Positions 53,536 through 63,319 of a DNA stretch of 64,000 nucleotides are shown here, piece by piece (positions within the stretch are counted from its first letter, which is position 1; the number at the start of each line of letters is the position of its first letter). The DNA lies in contig CAJTPM010000001.1 in NCBI GenBank assembly GCA_910578085.1, forward strand, positions 90,176-154,175, in the 5' to 3' direction. The notes beneath the pieces are model-generated. The model made no database searches. It had not been told where the DNA came from and saw only the letters and a program-made list of their open reading frames with translations. This stretch comes from an uncultured Lachnospiraceae bacterium (GTDB lineage Bacteria; Bacillota; Clostridia; Lachnospirales; Lachnospiraceae). The position numbers and the translations under genes are program-made.

Positions 53536-54357
53536 TCAGCCCTGCGGCTTTTCACCGATCGCCCACCGCACCGCCGGCTCCAGATACTCATTCCAGAACG
53601 ACCACTCGTGCACGCCGGGGCTCTCGTAATATGTGATATCCGCTTTGTTTTCCTTTAAAAAATCCCTGAACTCGCGGTTCTCTCTGATCAGAAAATCTTC
53701 CGTCCCGCAGGCCATAAAAATCCGCGGCAGAATCTCCCCGTTTTTCAGATGTTCCTTCACAATATACTCCGGGTTGATATCACAGTCTCTCACTTTGCCG
53801 AGATCCCCGAAAACGATCCGGTAATAATCATAATCCGCCATAGCATTGACGCCCAGGGCAAGTTCTTCCTTCGTACAGGAAGCAATATCGTTTATAATCA
53901 GCGCCGCCGAAAGTCCGAACGCCGCACTGTATGTCCTGTTGTACTTAAGGCCCAGCCGCAGCGCCCCGAATCCGCCCATGGACAGCCCGCCGATCATGAC
54001 GTTTTCCCGCTCCCGGGGCAGATGATAGGTTTTTTCAATGTAATCCGGCAGTTCTTTTGCCACAAAGGTTTCGTAAGCGTTCCCGGTTCCCTTTCTGTCC
54101 AGATAAAAACTGTTTTCGCCGGAGGGCATAACGATGGCAATATTGTATTTTCTGGAAATCTCCATCGCGTCGCTCCCCATAATCCAGTCCATCGTATTTC
54201 CCGAAAATCCGTGCAGAAGATACAGGGTTTTCACCGGTCTCTCATAATGCGGATTGTTTTCTTTAAATTCCTGGGCCGTATCGTTCGGCAGATAAATATG
54301 AAATGTCACGATCCTCGATAACGCTTCCGATAAAAAATTCACCTGTGATAATGCCAT
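53536..54357 (-). CDS. alpha/beta hydrolase esterase (EstA/esterase D-like, CE1)
   Basis: The 273-residue serine esterase has nucleophile Ser126 in GLSMGG, an Asp in CGTEDFLI and a His in SPGVHEWSFW. LYLLHGFSGN supplies the oxyanion region. There is no signal peptide. Such enzymes remove acetyl or feruloyl groups from plant oligosaccharides. It follows the ABC sugar permeases on the same strand, so it is probably part of that operon. Confidence 0.9.
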   Translation of the reverse strand: MALSQVNFLSEALSRIVTFHIYLPNDTAQEFKENNPHYERPVKTLYLLHGFSGNTMDWIMGSDAMEISRKYNIAIVMPSGENSFYLDRKGTGNAYETFVAKELPDYIEKTYHLPRERENVMIGGLSMGGFGALRLGLKYNRTYSAAFGLSAALIINDIASCTKEELALGVNAMADYDYYRIVFGDLGKVRDCDINPEYIVKEHLKNGEILPRIFMACGTEDFLIRENREFRDFLKENKADITYYESPGVHEWSFWNEYLEPAVRWAIGEKPQG

Positions 54358-54395
54358 TTTTCCACTCTCTCCTTATGTTCTGTTTTTCTATTTTA

Positions 54396-55226
54396 TCATC
54401 CCTTCACACTGCCCGCCACTACGCCTTCTATAATATATTTCTGTCCGATCAGATAGAAGATCAGGACCGGAATAATACTGAGCAGCAATCCCGCCATCAT
54501 AGGCGCATACTCCGCGGAGTGATTGGTCAGGAACGTTTTGATCGCGATCGCCAGCGTCTTTGTCTCCTGCTTTGTCAGAAACAGGCTTGACATCAGGTAG
54601 TCGTTCCAGATTCCCATGGCCACAAACACCGTCACCGTGATAATGATGGATTTTAATAATGGCAGTATAATTTTGAAAAATGTGCCTGTAAAACTGCAGC
54701 CGTCGATCAGTGCCGCCTCATCCAGTTCTCTCGGGATCCCTTCGATAAACCCGTTGTACAGAAATACCGCGAAGGGAATATTTAACCCGATGCCGATATA
54801 GGCCACAATAGGCAAGGAATTGGACAGCCCGAACCATCCCGCATAGATCTTTACAAGCGGGATCATATATACCTGAAAGGGCGCCACCATGGATGCCAGA
54901 AACGCCATAAAGATCACTTTGTTGATCTTCCACTTTTTTCTGGCAAACAGATATCCCGTCATGGAGGACACCAATGTGTTGAGCACTACCGTCCCCACCG
55001 TTATGAGGGCTGTATTTCTAAGCGCCCGCCAGAAATTCATCCGCCTGACGGCCAGCGTAAAATTTTCAAAATTAAGGCTCTTTGGCAGCGCAAATGGGGT
55101 TTTGATAAATTCCTGCGTGGTCTTTAAGGTGTTGATCACCAACACAAAGAAGGGAACCATAAAGATAATCAACACAACAAGCGTCACAATAAATACGATT
55201 ATTTTTTTCATTTTTGCCCTGCTCAT
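54396..55226 (-). CDS. carbohydrate ABC transporter permease (MalG type)
   Basis: The 276-residue protein has six membrane helices and the conserved EAA loop (IPRELDEAALIDGCSFTGTFFKIILPLLK). It pairs with the permease at 55226-56110, whose stop overlaps this start. It forms half of the sugar channel. The ATPase is not encoded here, so a shared MsmK-type ATPase elsewhere probably drives it. Confidence 0.94.
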   Translation of the reverse strand: MSRAKMKKIIVFIVTLVVLIIFMVPFFVLVINTLKTTQEFIKTPFALPKSLNFENFTLAVRRMNFWRALRNTALITVGTVVLNTLVSSMTGYLFARKKWKINKVIFMAFLASMVAPFQVYMIPLVKIYAGWFGLSNSLPIVAYIGIGLNIPFAVFLYNGFIEGIPRELDEAALIDGCSFTGTFFKIILPLLKSIIITVTVFVAMGIWNDYLMSSLFLTKQETKTLAIAIKTFLTNHSAEYAPMMAGLLLSIIPVLIFYLIGQKYIIEGVVAGSVKG

Positions 55227-56110
55227 CAGTTCTCAGCCCCCCTTCTTGTAAAGTACACCTGCAGCAGAGATATCACCGCCACGATCACAAACAGTACGAT
55301 CGCCTGGGCCTGTCCTTTTCCGAATTCCATGCTGGTAAAGGCCGTCTGGTAGATCTTGTAGGCGATCAGCTCCGTGGACTTATACGGTCCGCCCGCCGTC
55401 AGCGACAGGTTCATGTCAAAGGACATAAAGGTTCTCGAGATGGATAAAAAGACGCAGATCGCGATGGTATTTTTAATGCAGGGGATCTTCACCTTCTGCA
55501 CAGCCTGCCACCCGGTGGCGCCGTCCACCTTCGCAGCCTCGATCAGCTCTCCTGGCACATTGGTAAGTCCCGCTATATAAATCACCATCAGATATCCGCT
55601 CATCTGCCAGGAACTCACGATAATTAACGCAATGAGCGCTCTGGTGGGATGGGTGAGAAAAGAGGTGGACATCCATTCCACGCCGATGGCTTTCCCGAAT
55701 CCTGTCAGCGCATAGGAAAAGATAAAATTCCAGATGTAACCCAGAATAATGCCGCCGATGATATTGGGCGTAAAAAATCCTGCCCGGAAAAGTCCCTGTC
55801 CCTTTATGCCGCCTGTCACCGCCAGAGCCAGCAGAAATCCTATGATATTGCTGGCCGCCACCGTGAACACCGCATAGATCACAGTCTTTAAAAACGCTGT
55901 GACAAAGGTGGCATCACTGAATACCGACCGATAATTATCAACCCCCACATAATGAATCTCCATAGCCAGTCCGTTCCAGTCCGTAAAGGTGATCCAGATA
56001 CCGTAAATAAAAGGGATGATCACCACCGTGATCCAGATGAAGGTGGCCGGAAGGCCAAACCCCATAAACTGCAGAATATTTTTTATTCTTTTTGATGATT
56101 TCCTGTTCAT
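55226..56110 (-). CDS. carbohydrate ABC transporter permease (MalF type)
   Basis: The 294-residue protein has six helices and an EAA loop (VPGELIEAAKVDGATGWQAVQKVKIPCIK). It is translationally coupled to the MalG-type gene through a one-base overlap. Together with the binding protein at 56315 it imports an oligosaccharide. The context suggests a beta-glucan or acetylated plant oligosaccharide. Confidence 0.94.
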   Translation of the reverse strand: MNRKSSKRIKNILQFMGFGLPATFIWITVVIIPFIYGIWITFTDWNGLAMEIHYVGVDNYRSVFSDATFVTAFLKTVIYAVFTVAASNIIGFLLALAVTGGIKGQGLFRAGFFTPNIIGGIILGYIWNFIFSYALTGFGKAIGVEWMSTSFLTHPTRALIALIIVSSWQMSGYLMVIYIAGLTNVPGELIEAAKVDGATGWQAVQKVKIPCIKNTIAICVFLSISRTFMSFDMNLSLTAGGPYKSTELIAYKIYQTAFTSMEFGKGQAQAIVLFVIVAVISLLQVYFTRRGAEN

Positions 56111-56222
56111 AATGTACTCCTTGCTTTTTCACCCGGCGGAAAAGATTTTTCTCCGCCCGATGGGCGGCCTGGCACCCCTTTGCTGTATGTTTCCCTGCGC
56201 GTGTCTGCGCATATAACTGCAA

Positions 56223-56252
56223 TATGGGGAGACATTATCCCATCTCCCCATA
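56223..56252 (-). terminator. stem-loop after the solute-binding protein gene
   Basis: TATGGGGAGA (56223-56232) and TCTCCCCATA (56243-56252) form a perfect 10-bp stem. It lies between the binding protein and the permease genes. Structures of this kind often protect the binding-protein mRNA and lower permease expression. Confidence 0.65.
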
Positions 56253-56314
56253 CCCGGCATTTTCTGTCACACAGCAGTTCTGCCATCCGGCCAGGCTTTT
56301 ACCCTGCCGTTTGC

Positions 56315-57685
56315 CTATCTTGCTTCCTGCTTGCTCCAGTACTCATCGATCTTGGAAGCCAGTGTCTCTCTGTCACTTGCACCCGCCACATATTCACACA
56401 TGTAAGCGCCGCACTCATACCAGATATCAGAGGGGCAGAGATTCGGTGTTCCATAGAAGTCCCAGGCCAGCCCCTGCGCCATATAGTTCGCCGTAGACTG
56501 TCCTAACGGGCTTAATTTATCGCTGGCTGTAAAGTTCTTGAAGGGAAGAGCCTGTCCGCAGACGATGGCTGTCTGTTCTTCCGCATACTCATCCGATGTG
56601 ATGTATTCAATAAATTTTAACCCTGCCTGCTGCTGTGCTTCCGTGTTCTGGCTCTTGTCGATGCAGTAGCCCTTAGCATAGGAAGTGGGAATGCTCTGAT
56701 TGATAATATCGTTCTCGTCATCGCTGTAGGGAATCGGCAGCAGGCCGAACTCTGCGTCCTCCTCCACTAACGCCGCCAGATAGGTCCATGCCCAGTCTCC
56801 CATAAACCATGTGCCGCAGTCCCCCGCTGCCAGTGCCGCAGCGTCCAGATTCACGTCTCCCACCAACGGATCCGCTTTATTGATGTTGTATTCCGCCAGC
56901 AGATCCAGCGTATCCATATATCCGTTAAATATTTCGCTGTCAATGTTCTTTGACTCGCCGGCAATGATGCTGTTTACATAGGCCACCCTGTCCTGTGTGG
57001 TACCGTTGGCCGCACCGTAAAACTGACACAGGTAGTGAGAACCAAGAGACCAGTTCACCCCGGTCAGACAGCTTCCCGCTGCGCCGGTCGCCTCAATCTT
57101 TTCCAACAGATCTCTCAGATCGGAACGGGTTTTGATCGCCCGCGGATCAAAGTCTCCGCCTACCGCCGCATCGCAGACCGCTTTGTTGTAGAGAATGCCA
57201 ACGCCTGCGGCAGACATCGGCGCCCCGTAAACCTTTCCGTCGAAAGTCAGCGTGCTGAGTGACTCCTCCTTGATATTGTCAAGCAGAGGCTGTCCGGTCA
57301 GCTCCAGCATTCTCTCCTGATTCTCATAAATATTAATCGGATCCATCAGGGAGACTGTGGGGCCTTCGTTGCTGGAATATAATGCCATCCACGCCTGGAG
57401 CTGGTCTTCACCCGCCGCAATATACTCCACTGTTATCCCCTCATTTTTGCTCTCAAAGTCACTGATCAGATCCTGAAAGTAATCGTCCTTTCCTGTCTCT
57501 GTTGTGTAGAAGGAGATCTCCACCGCCTCCCCGGCGCCTGCGTCACTCTCCTGTGCTCCGTTTTCTTCCGCTGCACTGCCGTTTTCTCCCGCTTCGCTGT
57601 CCGATCCTGCGCTGTTTCCGCAGCCGGCAAGCAGTCCCATTGTCATGGTTCCTGCCAGTAATACGCTTAATAACCGTTTTTTCAT
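56315..57685 (-). CDS. extracellular sugar-binding lipoprotein of ABC transporter
   Basis: The 456-residue protein has the signal peptide MKKRLLSVLLAGTMTMGLLAGC, with the lipobox LAGC at residues 19-22. An acidic linker follows (about 25-50), then a two-lobed binding fold of the family 1 sugar-binding proteins. It captures the oligosaccharide outside the membrane and delivers it to the two permeases. It starts with GGAGGG upstream. It lies downstream of an AraC regulator that probably controls it. Confidence 0.94.
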   Translation of the reverse strand: MKKRLLSVLLAGTMTMGLLAGCGNSAGSDSEAGENGSAAEENGAQESDAGAGEAVEISFYTTETGKDDYFQDLISDFESKNEGITVEYIAAGEDQLQAWMALYSSNEGPTVSLMDPINIYENQERMLELTGQPLLDNIKEESLSTLTFDGKVYGAPMSAAGVGILYNKAVCDAAVGGDFDPRAIKTRSDLRDLLEKIEATGAAGSCLTGVNWSLGSHYLCQFYGAANGTTQDRVAYVNSIIAGESKNIDSEIFNGYMDTLDLLAEYNINKADPLVGDVNLDAAALAAGDCGTWFMGDWAWTYLAALVEEDAEFGLLPIPYSDDENDIINQSIPTSYAKGYCIDKSQNTEAQQQAGLKFIEYITSDEYAEEQTAIVCGQALPFKNFTASDKLSPLGQSTANYMAQGLAWDFYGTPNLCPSDIWYECGAYMCEYVAGASDRETLASKIDEYWSKQEAR

Positions 57686-57821
57686 AGTTACCCTCCTGTT
57701 GCATAAAATAGGTTGAATTGTTTCAATAATATAAAGGATACAGACTCTGCTTCGCCTTTTCTTCCCCTTATTTATCTTTGTCCTTGTCGATTTTTATCAT
57801 TTTCTCATCTGTTCTGCGGCG

Positions 57822-58664
57822 TCACAAACAGGACTTCCTCGTTCTCTCCTTCTTTATCCACTCCGAAGGGGTACAGCCGAACGATTTTTTAAAAGTCTCT
57901 ATAAAGCTTTTTACATTGGGAAATCCGTTGTTCACAGCGCAGTCAAGCAGGCGTACATCCGGATCCGCCTTCATCTCTTCCACACAGTGCATCAGACGTA
58001 CATTCTGAATATAGGCATAAAAATTATATCCCATGTGATCTTTGAACATCCGGGAAAAATGGGCGGACGTATAATGAAACTTTTCGGAGATCCCGGCAAG
58101 ATTCAGAGATTCCTGGTAATGCTCATCAATATAGCGGATAATGCTCTTCACACTATTGACACTTTTCTGACTTTTCCCGTTTGCTTCCTTTTCTTCTACA
58201 CAGTACTTCTGCAGCAGGATCAGGAAGCGGAAAACATATTCCATCTTTTCCAGATTATTGGTGGTTTTTGCGCTGTAATATTCGCCGAAGGTAAGGAGCG
58301 CGTTCCCGATCTCCCTTGCAGCGCGCGGATCTGCAGGATATACAAAACGGACGTTTTGCCCTACCCAGTGATCCATAAAAGATTTTGAGATCTGCACGGC
58401 GATTCCCTCAAAATGATCCTCTATGTCGATCCAGTGATTGGAGTGAAGTTCACTGCTGTTCGCTATACACCAGCTGCCGGGATACATCTCCTGCGCATTG
58501 CCGTCGACAATCATGCAGATCCGCCCCCCCGTTACCAGATTGAATTCTATATTCCTGTGCCAGTGCAGCGGCGTGTAGATATCCGCGCCGTGAAACTCAT
58601 GGTGAAACACGCGCACGGGAACCTGATTATAAATAAATTGTTCCTCTTCATACAGTTCGGACAT
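57822..58664 (-). CDS. AraC family transcriptional regulator
   Basis: The 280-residue protein has an N-terminal cupin sensor (YTPLHWHRNIEFNLVTGG near residue 30) and two C-terminal HTH motifs (ESLNLAGISEKFHYTSAHFSRMFKDHMG and NGFPNVKSFIETFKKSFGCTPSEW). It probably activates the ABC transporter operon in response to a sugar. It lies 136 bp before the binding-protein gene. Confidence 0.93.
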   Translation of the reverse strand: MSELYEEEQFIYNQVPVRVFHHEFHGADIYTPLHWHRNIEFNLVTGGRICMIVDGNAQEMYPGSWCIANSSELHSNHWIDIEDHFEGIAVQISKSFMDHWVGQNVRFVYPADPRAAREIGNALLTFGEYYSAKTTNNLEKMEYVFRFLILLQKYCVEEKEANGKSQKSVNSVKSIIRYIDEHYQESLNLAGISEKFHYTSAHFSRMFKDHMGYNFYAYIQNVRLMHCVEEMKADPDVRLLDCAVNNGFPNVKSFIETFKKSFGCTPSEWIKKERTRKSCL

Positions 58665-58772
58665 AAACTTTTCTCCTCATAACAGTTCCCGCATAATCCT
58701 GCCGGTTCTCTGGTCACAGGATGCGGTGCGTTTTCAGCCGATAAACAGAGGTATCGCCATCTCCCTGTCCTC

Positions 58773-59906
58773 TCAGGGCCGGAAGATCAGCTGTGCAAAA
58801 TCGCGGATACACTGCCGCCATACATTCCAGTCGTGAATCCCCTCATAAATACGGCGCTCCTGCCTGATGCCGCTCTTTTCACACCGCACATCATCCTCCT
58901 TAAAATACTCCAAAAACGGATCTTTATCCCCTATGGCACGGAAAAATATGCGAAAGGATTTCGCCACCTTCTCCCGATCCTCCAGAAAGGCCAGATGGCT
59001 GTTATCCCCGGCGCCTCTTTCCACCATGTCGATCTCGGAACCCTGGATCCAGTCGTACAGGAAACCGCTGAAGATCCCCAGCGCGGAAAACAGTTCCGGA
59101 TGTCTGAATCCTGCCATACTGGTCTGCAGCGAACCCATGGAAAGCCCTGCCATGGCCCGCTTCTCCTTACTTCTCCCGACGCGGTAACGCCTCTCCGCAA
59201 AAGGAATGATATCCTCCGTCAGATACCTGTCAAACAGCGTGAAATCGACGATCCTGTTATCCCCCGCCTTTTTCTGCACCATGCCGTTGTTCATTACCAC
59301 GGCAAACGGGGTGCATTTCCCTGCCGCAATCAGATTGTCCAGGATAAACGGAACCCTGCCTGCCGCAGACCAGCCGCACTCATTCTCACCGTGCCCATGC
59401 TGCAGATAGAGCACCGGGAAAATTTCTTCCGGCGCCTCCTCGTAGCAGGGCGGCGTATAAATCATGCAGCTCTCCCATCTCCCCGTGACAGAGGCATAAA
59501 AATAATCTCTGATCAGCTTCCCATGGGGCACATCCCGCAGCCCGTAAAAGCTCCCGCTTTCTTCCGGCAGGGCGATCGTATTGCAGGGCCTCGAATAGCC
59601 GTAACCGATGGGCAGGTAAGGACTTAACCACAATGTCCCGTCGATCAGCAGATGGATATAATGCAGCCCACCCGTGACAGGCAGTCTGACACACCAGATG
59701 TCGTCCCCTCCTTTTTTGAAATCATAGAGATCCGTGTTGATCTCCAGCTGCACTTTTGCCGCTTTCGGCGCCTTGATCCGGAGCCAGTACGCCCCCTCCT
59801 CATCCTGCACCAGAACATCGGGCACCCCCTCCGGCGGGAGCACCGCGTCAAAAGCCAGCACCTGCGCGGTAATGTCCTCAGAAAATTCTACTCTTTTAAA
59901 ATTCAT
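58773..59906 (-). CDS. CE1-type esterase with N-terminal beta-sandwich domain
   Basis: The protein has 377 residues from the ATG at 59906. The first 115 residues form a CBM48/Ig-like domain (WLRIKAPKAAKVQLEIN). The alpha/beta hydrolase part has nucleophile Ser in AMAGLSMGS, VLYLQHGHGENECGW for the oxyanion hole and the His in YEGIHDWNVWRQC. The layout matches enterochelin esterase-like and acetyl/feruloyl xylan esterases. It has no signal peptide and probably deacylates imported oligosaccharides. Confidence 0.88.
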   Translation of the reverse strand: MNFKRVEFSEDITAQVLAFDAVLPPEGVPDVLVQDEEGAYWLRIKAPKAAKVQLEINTDLYDFKKGGDDIWCVRLPVTGGLHYIHLLIDGTLWLSPYLPIGYGYSRPCNTIALPEESGSFYGLRDVPHGKLIRDYFYASVTGRWESCMIYTPPCYEEAPEEIFPVLYLQHGHGENECGWSAAGRVPFILDNLIAAGKCTPFAVVMNNGMVQKKAGDNRIVDFTLFDRYLTEDIIPFAERRYRVGRSKEKRAMAGLSMGSLQTSMAGFRHPELFSALGIFSGFLYDWIQGSEIDMVERGAGDNSHLAFLEDREKVAKSFRIFFRAIGDKDPFLEYFKEDDVRCEKSGIRQERRIYEGIHDWNVWRQCIRDFAQLIFRP

Positions 59907-59968
59907 CTTATCACCATACCCTTTCTGCAGTCCGTAAAATGCCATCCCCCGGGATGTGTATAGCACAT

Positions 59969-61192
59969 TTACTCCTCCAGACCGCGCCGCCCCTGTTGAT
60001 GCAAACCTGTCAGCTTATTGATATCCACCACAGCGGCCGCCAGCTCACCGCCCTTTTCATTCGGGTGCAGCCCGTCGCCGATATGCACGCCCGGCAGCAT
60101 ATAACCTGCTCTCTCCGGATCCCGCAGCGCCTCGTCATAGTCGTAATATCCGTCGAGATCATTCTCTCCCCGGACCCAGTCATTCACCGAAAGACGGGTT
60201 TTTTCCATCAACAGCAGCCAGTTCTCAGGGTGCTCCTTCGATCCCTCCGGCATGATCGTCCCTGCATATATTGCAGCGCCGTGGTCATGGGCAATTTTTG
60301 CGATCTCTCTGTACCCCGCAATCAGCTCCCGCGCCGCTATCGTCTCTGTCCGCTTTTCCAGCACAAGGGGATGCATGATGTCGTTTATACCGATTAAGGA
60401 CAGCACGCTGTCCACCCTGTCGATTCCGAAAACATCCCGTTCAAAGCGCTTTACACCGGCGATGCCAAAGGCAGACGCAAGCTGTGGCGTCTCCGCCACA
60501 TAAGTACCGTCATGCACCAGACGGTTGCCTCCTATGCCGCTGTTATATAATGTCACCTGACCGGGAAAAGCCGCATACAAGCGCTTCATCAGCTCATTTG
60601 TCACATAGGACATATGGATGATGGAATCTCCGAAAGCCGCCACTACCTTCACGCCGTCATCCGTATAAACCTGCAGCGCGTCAAACCCAAAGAAAAACAT
60701 GATCTGATCCGGCAGGGCATCGTCTCTGAGGATCGGCAAAAGATCCGTAAGCGCAGCCTCCTCAAAAGCCTCCCCCTCTGTCCGGTCCCCCACCCCGAAA
60801 GAGACAAGCGCCCCTGTCCTCGCCCAGAAACAGCAGATACTCTCTATATCCTGCTCCTGTTCCACATAAGTGCTTACCACAAGACGCTCTCCGGCATGCA
60901 CCGTAAAAGCGATCTCATCACTGAAAATTTCCTGCCCGGGTGCAAGTATGATCCTGCTGTTCCCGCCCAGCGTCACGTTCGTCACCCCCGCCGCCCTGTC
61001 ACCCTCTGCCACACCCACCGTCACGCGGTCAAGGCATAGCGGTTTCCCGGCGTAACGGTTGCACAGATGCAGCCGGATTTTGCTGCCGTTCAGATTGTTG
61101 TCAAAGTTTACCCGCTGTGTGTGATCTTTCACAGTAACTACCCGGCCATTATAGTTTATCGGTACATATTTGAATGAGCTGACCCATTTCAT
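59969..61192 (-). CDS. SGNH/GDSL family hydrolase (carbohydrate esterase-like)
   Basis: The protein has 407 residues from the ATG at 61192, which has AAGGAGGG upstream. The SGNH blocks are AAFGDSIIHMS (Ser), NSGIGGNRLV (Gly), SLIGINDIMH (Asn) and GDGLHPNEKGG (Asp-x-x-His). An N-terminal beta domain of about 170 residues precedes them. No signal peptide is seen. It is the third esterase in this carbohydrate region and probably removes acetyl groups. Confidence 0.88.
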   Translation of the reverse strand: MKWVSSFKYVPINYNGRVVTVKDHTQRVNFDNNLNGSKIRLHLCNRYAGKPLCLDRVTVGVAEGDRAAGVTNVTLGGNSRIILAPGQEIFSDEIAFTVHAGERLVVSTYVEQEQDIESICCFWARTGALVSFGVGDRTEGEAFEEAALTDLLPILRDDALPDQIMFFFGFDALQVYTDDGVKVVAAFGDSIIHMSYVTNELMKRLYAAFPGQVTLYNSGIGGNRLVHDGTYVAETPQLASAFGIAGVKRFERDVFGIDRVDSVLSLIGINDIMHPLVLEKRTETIAARELIAGYREIAKIAHDHGAAIYAGTIMPEGSKEHPENWLLLMEKTRLSVNDWVRGENDLDGYYDYDEALRDPERAGYMLPGVHIGDGLHPNEKGGELAAAVVDINKLTGLHQQGRRGLEE

Positions 61193-61402
61193 AAACAGAT
61201 TCCCTCCTTTGTATCTGATTTCCCTTGTTTGATTATATACCCAAAAAGCTCCTGGCTTCTTCCTGAAAATCCGGTTTTTTATTGTCGATTTTTGATATTT
61301 TCTTATCAAAATCTCATAAAATGAAATGATTTGTCAAGTAATAACCGTTCAACCATCTGTCCAATCTATCAGGTCAGCTATACCATCCGTCCTGTCACCC
61401 CC

Positions 61403-61446
61403 TTGACAGCCCTGAAATATCCCTGTATAATTACTTCAAAATTGAA
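61403..61446 (+). promoter_or_regulatory. promoter and likely operator of the marR-tauE operon
   Basis: TTGACA (61403-61408) and TATAAT (61426-61431) have a 17-base spacer. TTCAA-AA-TTGAA (61435-61446) just downstream is a dyad placed where a MarR protein would block transcription. Confidence 0.8.
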
Positions 61447-61484
61447 CTTTCCAAATTTGTAGTGAAATAAAAGGAGCGCCCATT

Positions 61485-61919
61485 ATGCATCACAGTATGG
61501 AATTTGCAGCAAAAATGGCGTCAGCGTACAGCGCAACATGCAAACCGCTATGTCAGGAGTTAAAGCTTCCGCAGACGGCTTTCGACATCCTGCTGTTTCT
61601 CGCCAACAATCCGGACTATAAAACTGCCAGCGATATCGTTGAGATCAGAAAGATCAAGGCAAATCTGGTATCTGTCAACGTTGAGAAACTGGTGAAGGAA
61701 GGCTACTTAAAGCGCCAGGCTGCAGAAGGCGACAGGCGGAAAGTACTGCTTCTTTGTACCGACAAGGCCATGCCTGTCATCCGCAGAGGCCGCGCCCTGC
61801 AGCAATCCTTTTTTGAACAGTTGTTCACCGGCACGAAAGAAGAGACAAAGAAACAGTTTCTTGAGATCATAGCGTTAATGGGAAAAAATCTGGACAGTAT
61901 GTTGGAAGGAGAAGACTGA
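61485..61919 (+). CDS. MarR family transcriptional regulator
   Basis: The 144-residue winged-helix protein contains the typical wing segment (LVSVNVEKLVKEGYLKRQAAEGDRRKVLLLCTDKA). It has AAGGAG before its start. It is followed one base later by the TauE-like gene and probably represses this two-gene operon, perhaps in response to an oxidised sulphur compound. Confidence 0.92.
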   Translation: MHHSMEFAAKMASAYSATCKPLCQELKLPQTAFDILLFLANNPDYKTASDIVEIRKIKANLVSVNVEKLVKEGYLKRQAAEGDRRKVLLLCTDKAMPVIRRGRALQQSFFEQLFTGTKEETKKQFLEIIALMGKNLDSMLEGED

Positions 61920-61920
61920 T

Positions 61921-62697
61921 ATGGAAGTACTGATTACAATCATCGTAACCTTTTTTGCAGGGATGGGCGCCGGACTGGGTACCGGATTTGCCGGAATGAG
62001 CGCCGCCGCCGTGATCACTCCCATGCTGGTGACCTTTCTCCATATGGATCCCTATATGGCCGTGGGCATCGCGCTCTCCTCGGACGTTCTCGCCAGCGCC
62101 ATATCCGCCTGGACCTATGGAAAGCACAAAAATCTTGATATCAGAAACGGGCTGATCATGATGGCCAGCGTACTGGTCTTCACTGTGGTGGGAAGCTATG
62201 TCTCCAGTCTGGTACCTTCCACGACCATGGGAAATTTTTCCGTGTTTATGACGCTGTTACTCGGCATCAAATTTATTGTCAGGCCGGTGATGACCACAAA
62301 GGAAGCCATGACGGATATTTCCGCCAAAAATCGGGCTCTCCAGTCCGTCGTCTGCGGCGTGGCCATCGGCTTTATCTGCGGCTTTATCGGGGCCGGCGGC
62401 GGTATGATGATGCTGCTCATCCTGACCTCCGTTCTCGGTTATGAATTAAAGACCGCTGTGGGAACCAGCGTCTTCATCATGACTTTCACAGCCCTGACGG
62501 GAGCGGTCTCCCACTTTACGATAGGCGGGATGCCTGATCCCTTTATCTGGATCGCCTGTATCCTGTTTACGCTGTTGTGGGCCAGAATCGCCGCCGTGTT
62601 CGCAAACAAAGCCACCCCCAAAACCTTAAACCGCGCCACCGGCATCGTTCTGGTCGTTCTGGGGGTAGTGGTGCTGTCCTTTTCGGCCTTTGCCTGA
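61921..62697 (+). CDS. TauE/SafE (TSUP) family sulphite/sulphonate exporter
   Basis: The 258-residue protein has about eight membrane helices in two repeats, with the family motifs GMGAGLGTGFAGMSAAAV near the start and GFICGFIGAGGGMMMLLIL in the middle. It may export sulphite or an organosulphonate; the exact substrate is unknown. It is translationally linked with the MarR gene. Confidence 0.92.
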   Translation: MEVLITIIVTFFAGMGAGLGTGFAGMSAAAVITPMLVTFLHMDPYMAVGIALSSDVLASAISAWTYGKHKNLDIRNGLIMMASVLVFTVVGSYVSSLVPSTTMGNFSVFMTLLLGIKFIVRPVMTTKEAMTDISAKNRALQSVVCGVAIGFICGFIGAGGGMMMLLILTSVLGYELKTAVGTSVFIMTFTALTGAVSHFTIGGMPDPFIWIACILFTLLWARIAAVFANKATPKTLNRATGIVLVVLGVVVLSFSAFA

Positions 62698-62772
62698 AAG
62701 ACATCCGCCATAAAAGCTGGCCTACTTTGCATCTGTCAGAATTATTTCTGTCATTTTGCCATGTTGTATATT

Positions 62773-63319
62773 CTAATCAGATCCTTTTTTTAACGGAACG
62801 ATTCTGCCGACCGCCCCGCCCGTTGCGCGCTCGCAGCCTGCCGCCATCTCTTCGATCTGCTCTTTCGTGGGAAGGATCCCCAGTTCCGCCATGGATGTGG
62901 GCATCCCGATGGAACGGTAAAAATCTTCCATGGCACAGATTCCCTTCTCAATGGTCTCTTCCTCACTGTCCCTGGCCGGAATCCCAAACACATTTTCCGC
63001 AAATCTAATAAATCTTTCCGGTGCGGCGTGGGAGACATATCTTGCAATACTTCCCCAGATCGCTGCTAATCCCGCACCGTGGGTTACATCGAACAAACCG
63101 CCCATTTCATGTTCCATCTTGTGACATGTCCAGTCTCCGCCGTCTGTTCCGCATCCGGTGAGACCGTTGTGAGAAATACTTCCCGCCCACATGATCTCCG
63201 CCATATACGATCAGTACTTTTGTTCCGGAATACTTGCGGATATACCATCCTGTCTTTTTATGGGTTTCCTTTCCGAAAACCACCTCCGTCGGTGCATAAT
63301 AATGAAAACTGTTTGCCAT
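62773..63319 (-). pseudogene. iron-containing alcohol dehydrogenase with large internal deletion and frameshift
   Basis: The first 41 codons from the ATG at 63319 (MANSFHYYAPTEVVFGKET...KVLIVYGG) are the normal start of butanol dehydrogenase-like proteins. The reading then jumps, in another frame, to AEIMWAGSISHNGLTGCGTDGGDWTCHKMEHEMGG, which belongs near residue 240. About 200 residues are lost, including the Asp and first His of the iron site. The joint falls at ATGGCGGA, a short word compatible with both sides, so deletion between short repeats is likely. Confidence 0.85.

Noticed and set aside
53442..53658. Small plus-strand frames after the phosphorylase gene
   Set aside because: They cover the stem-loop and the end of the convergent esterase gene and have biased composition.
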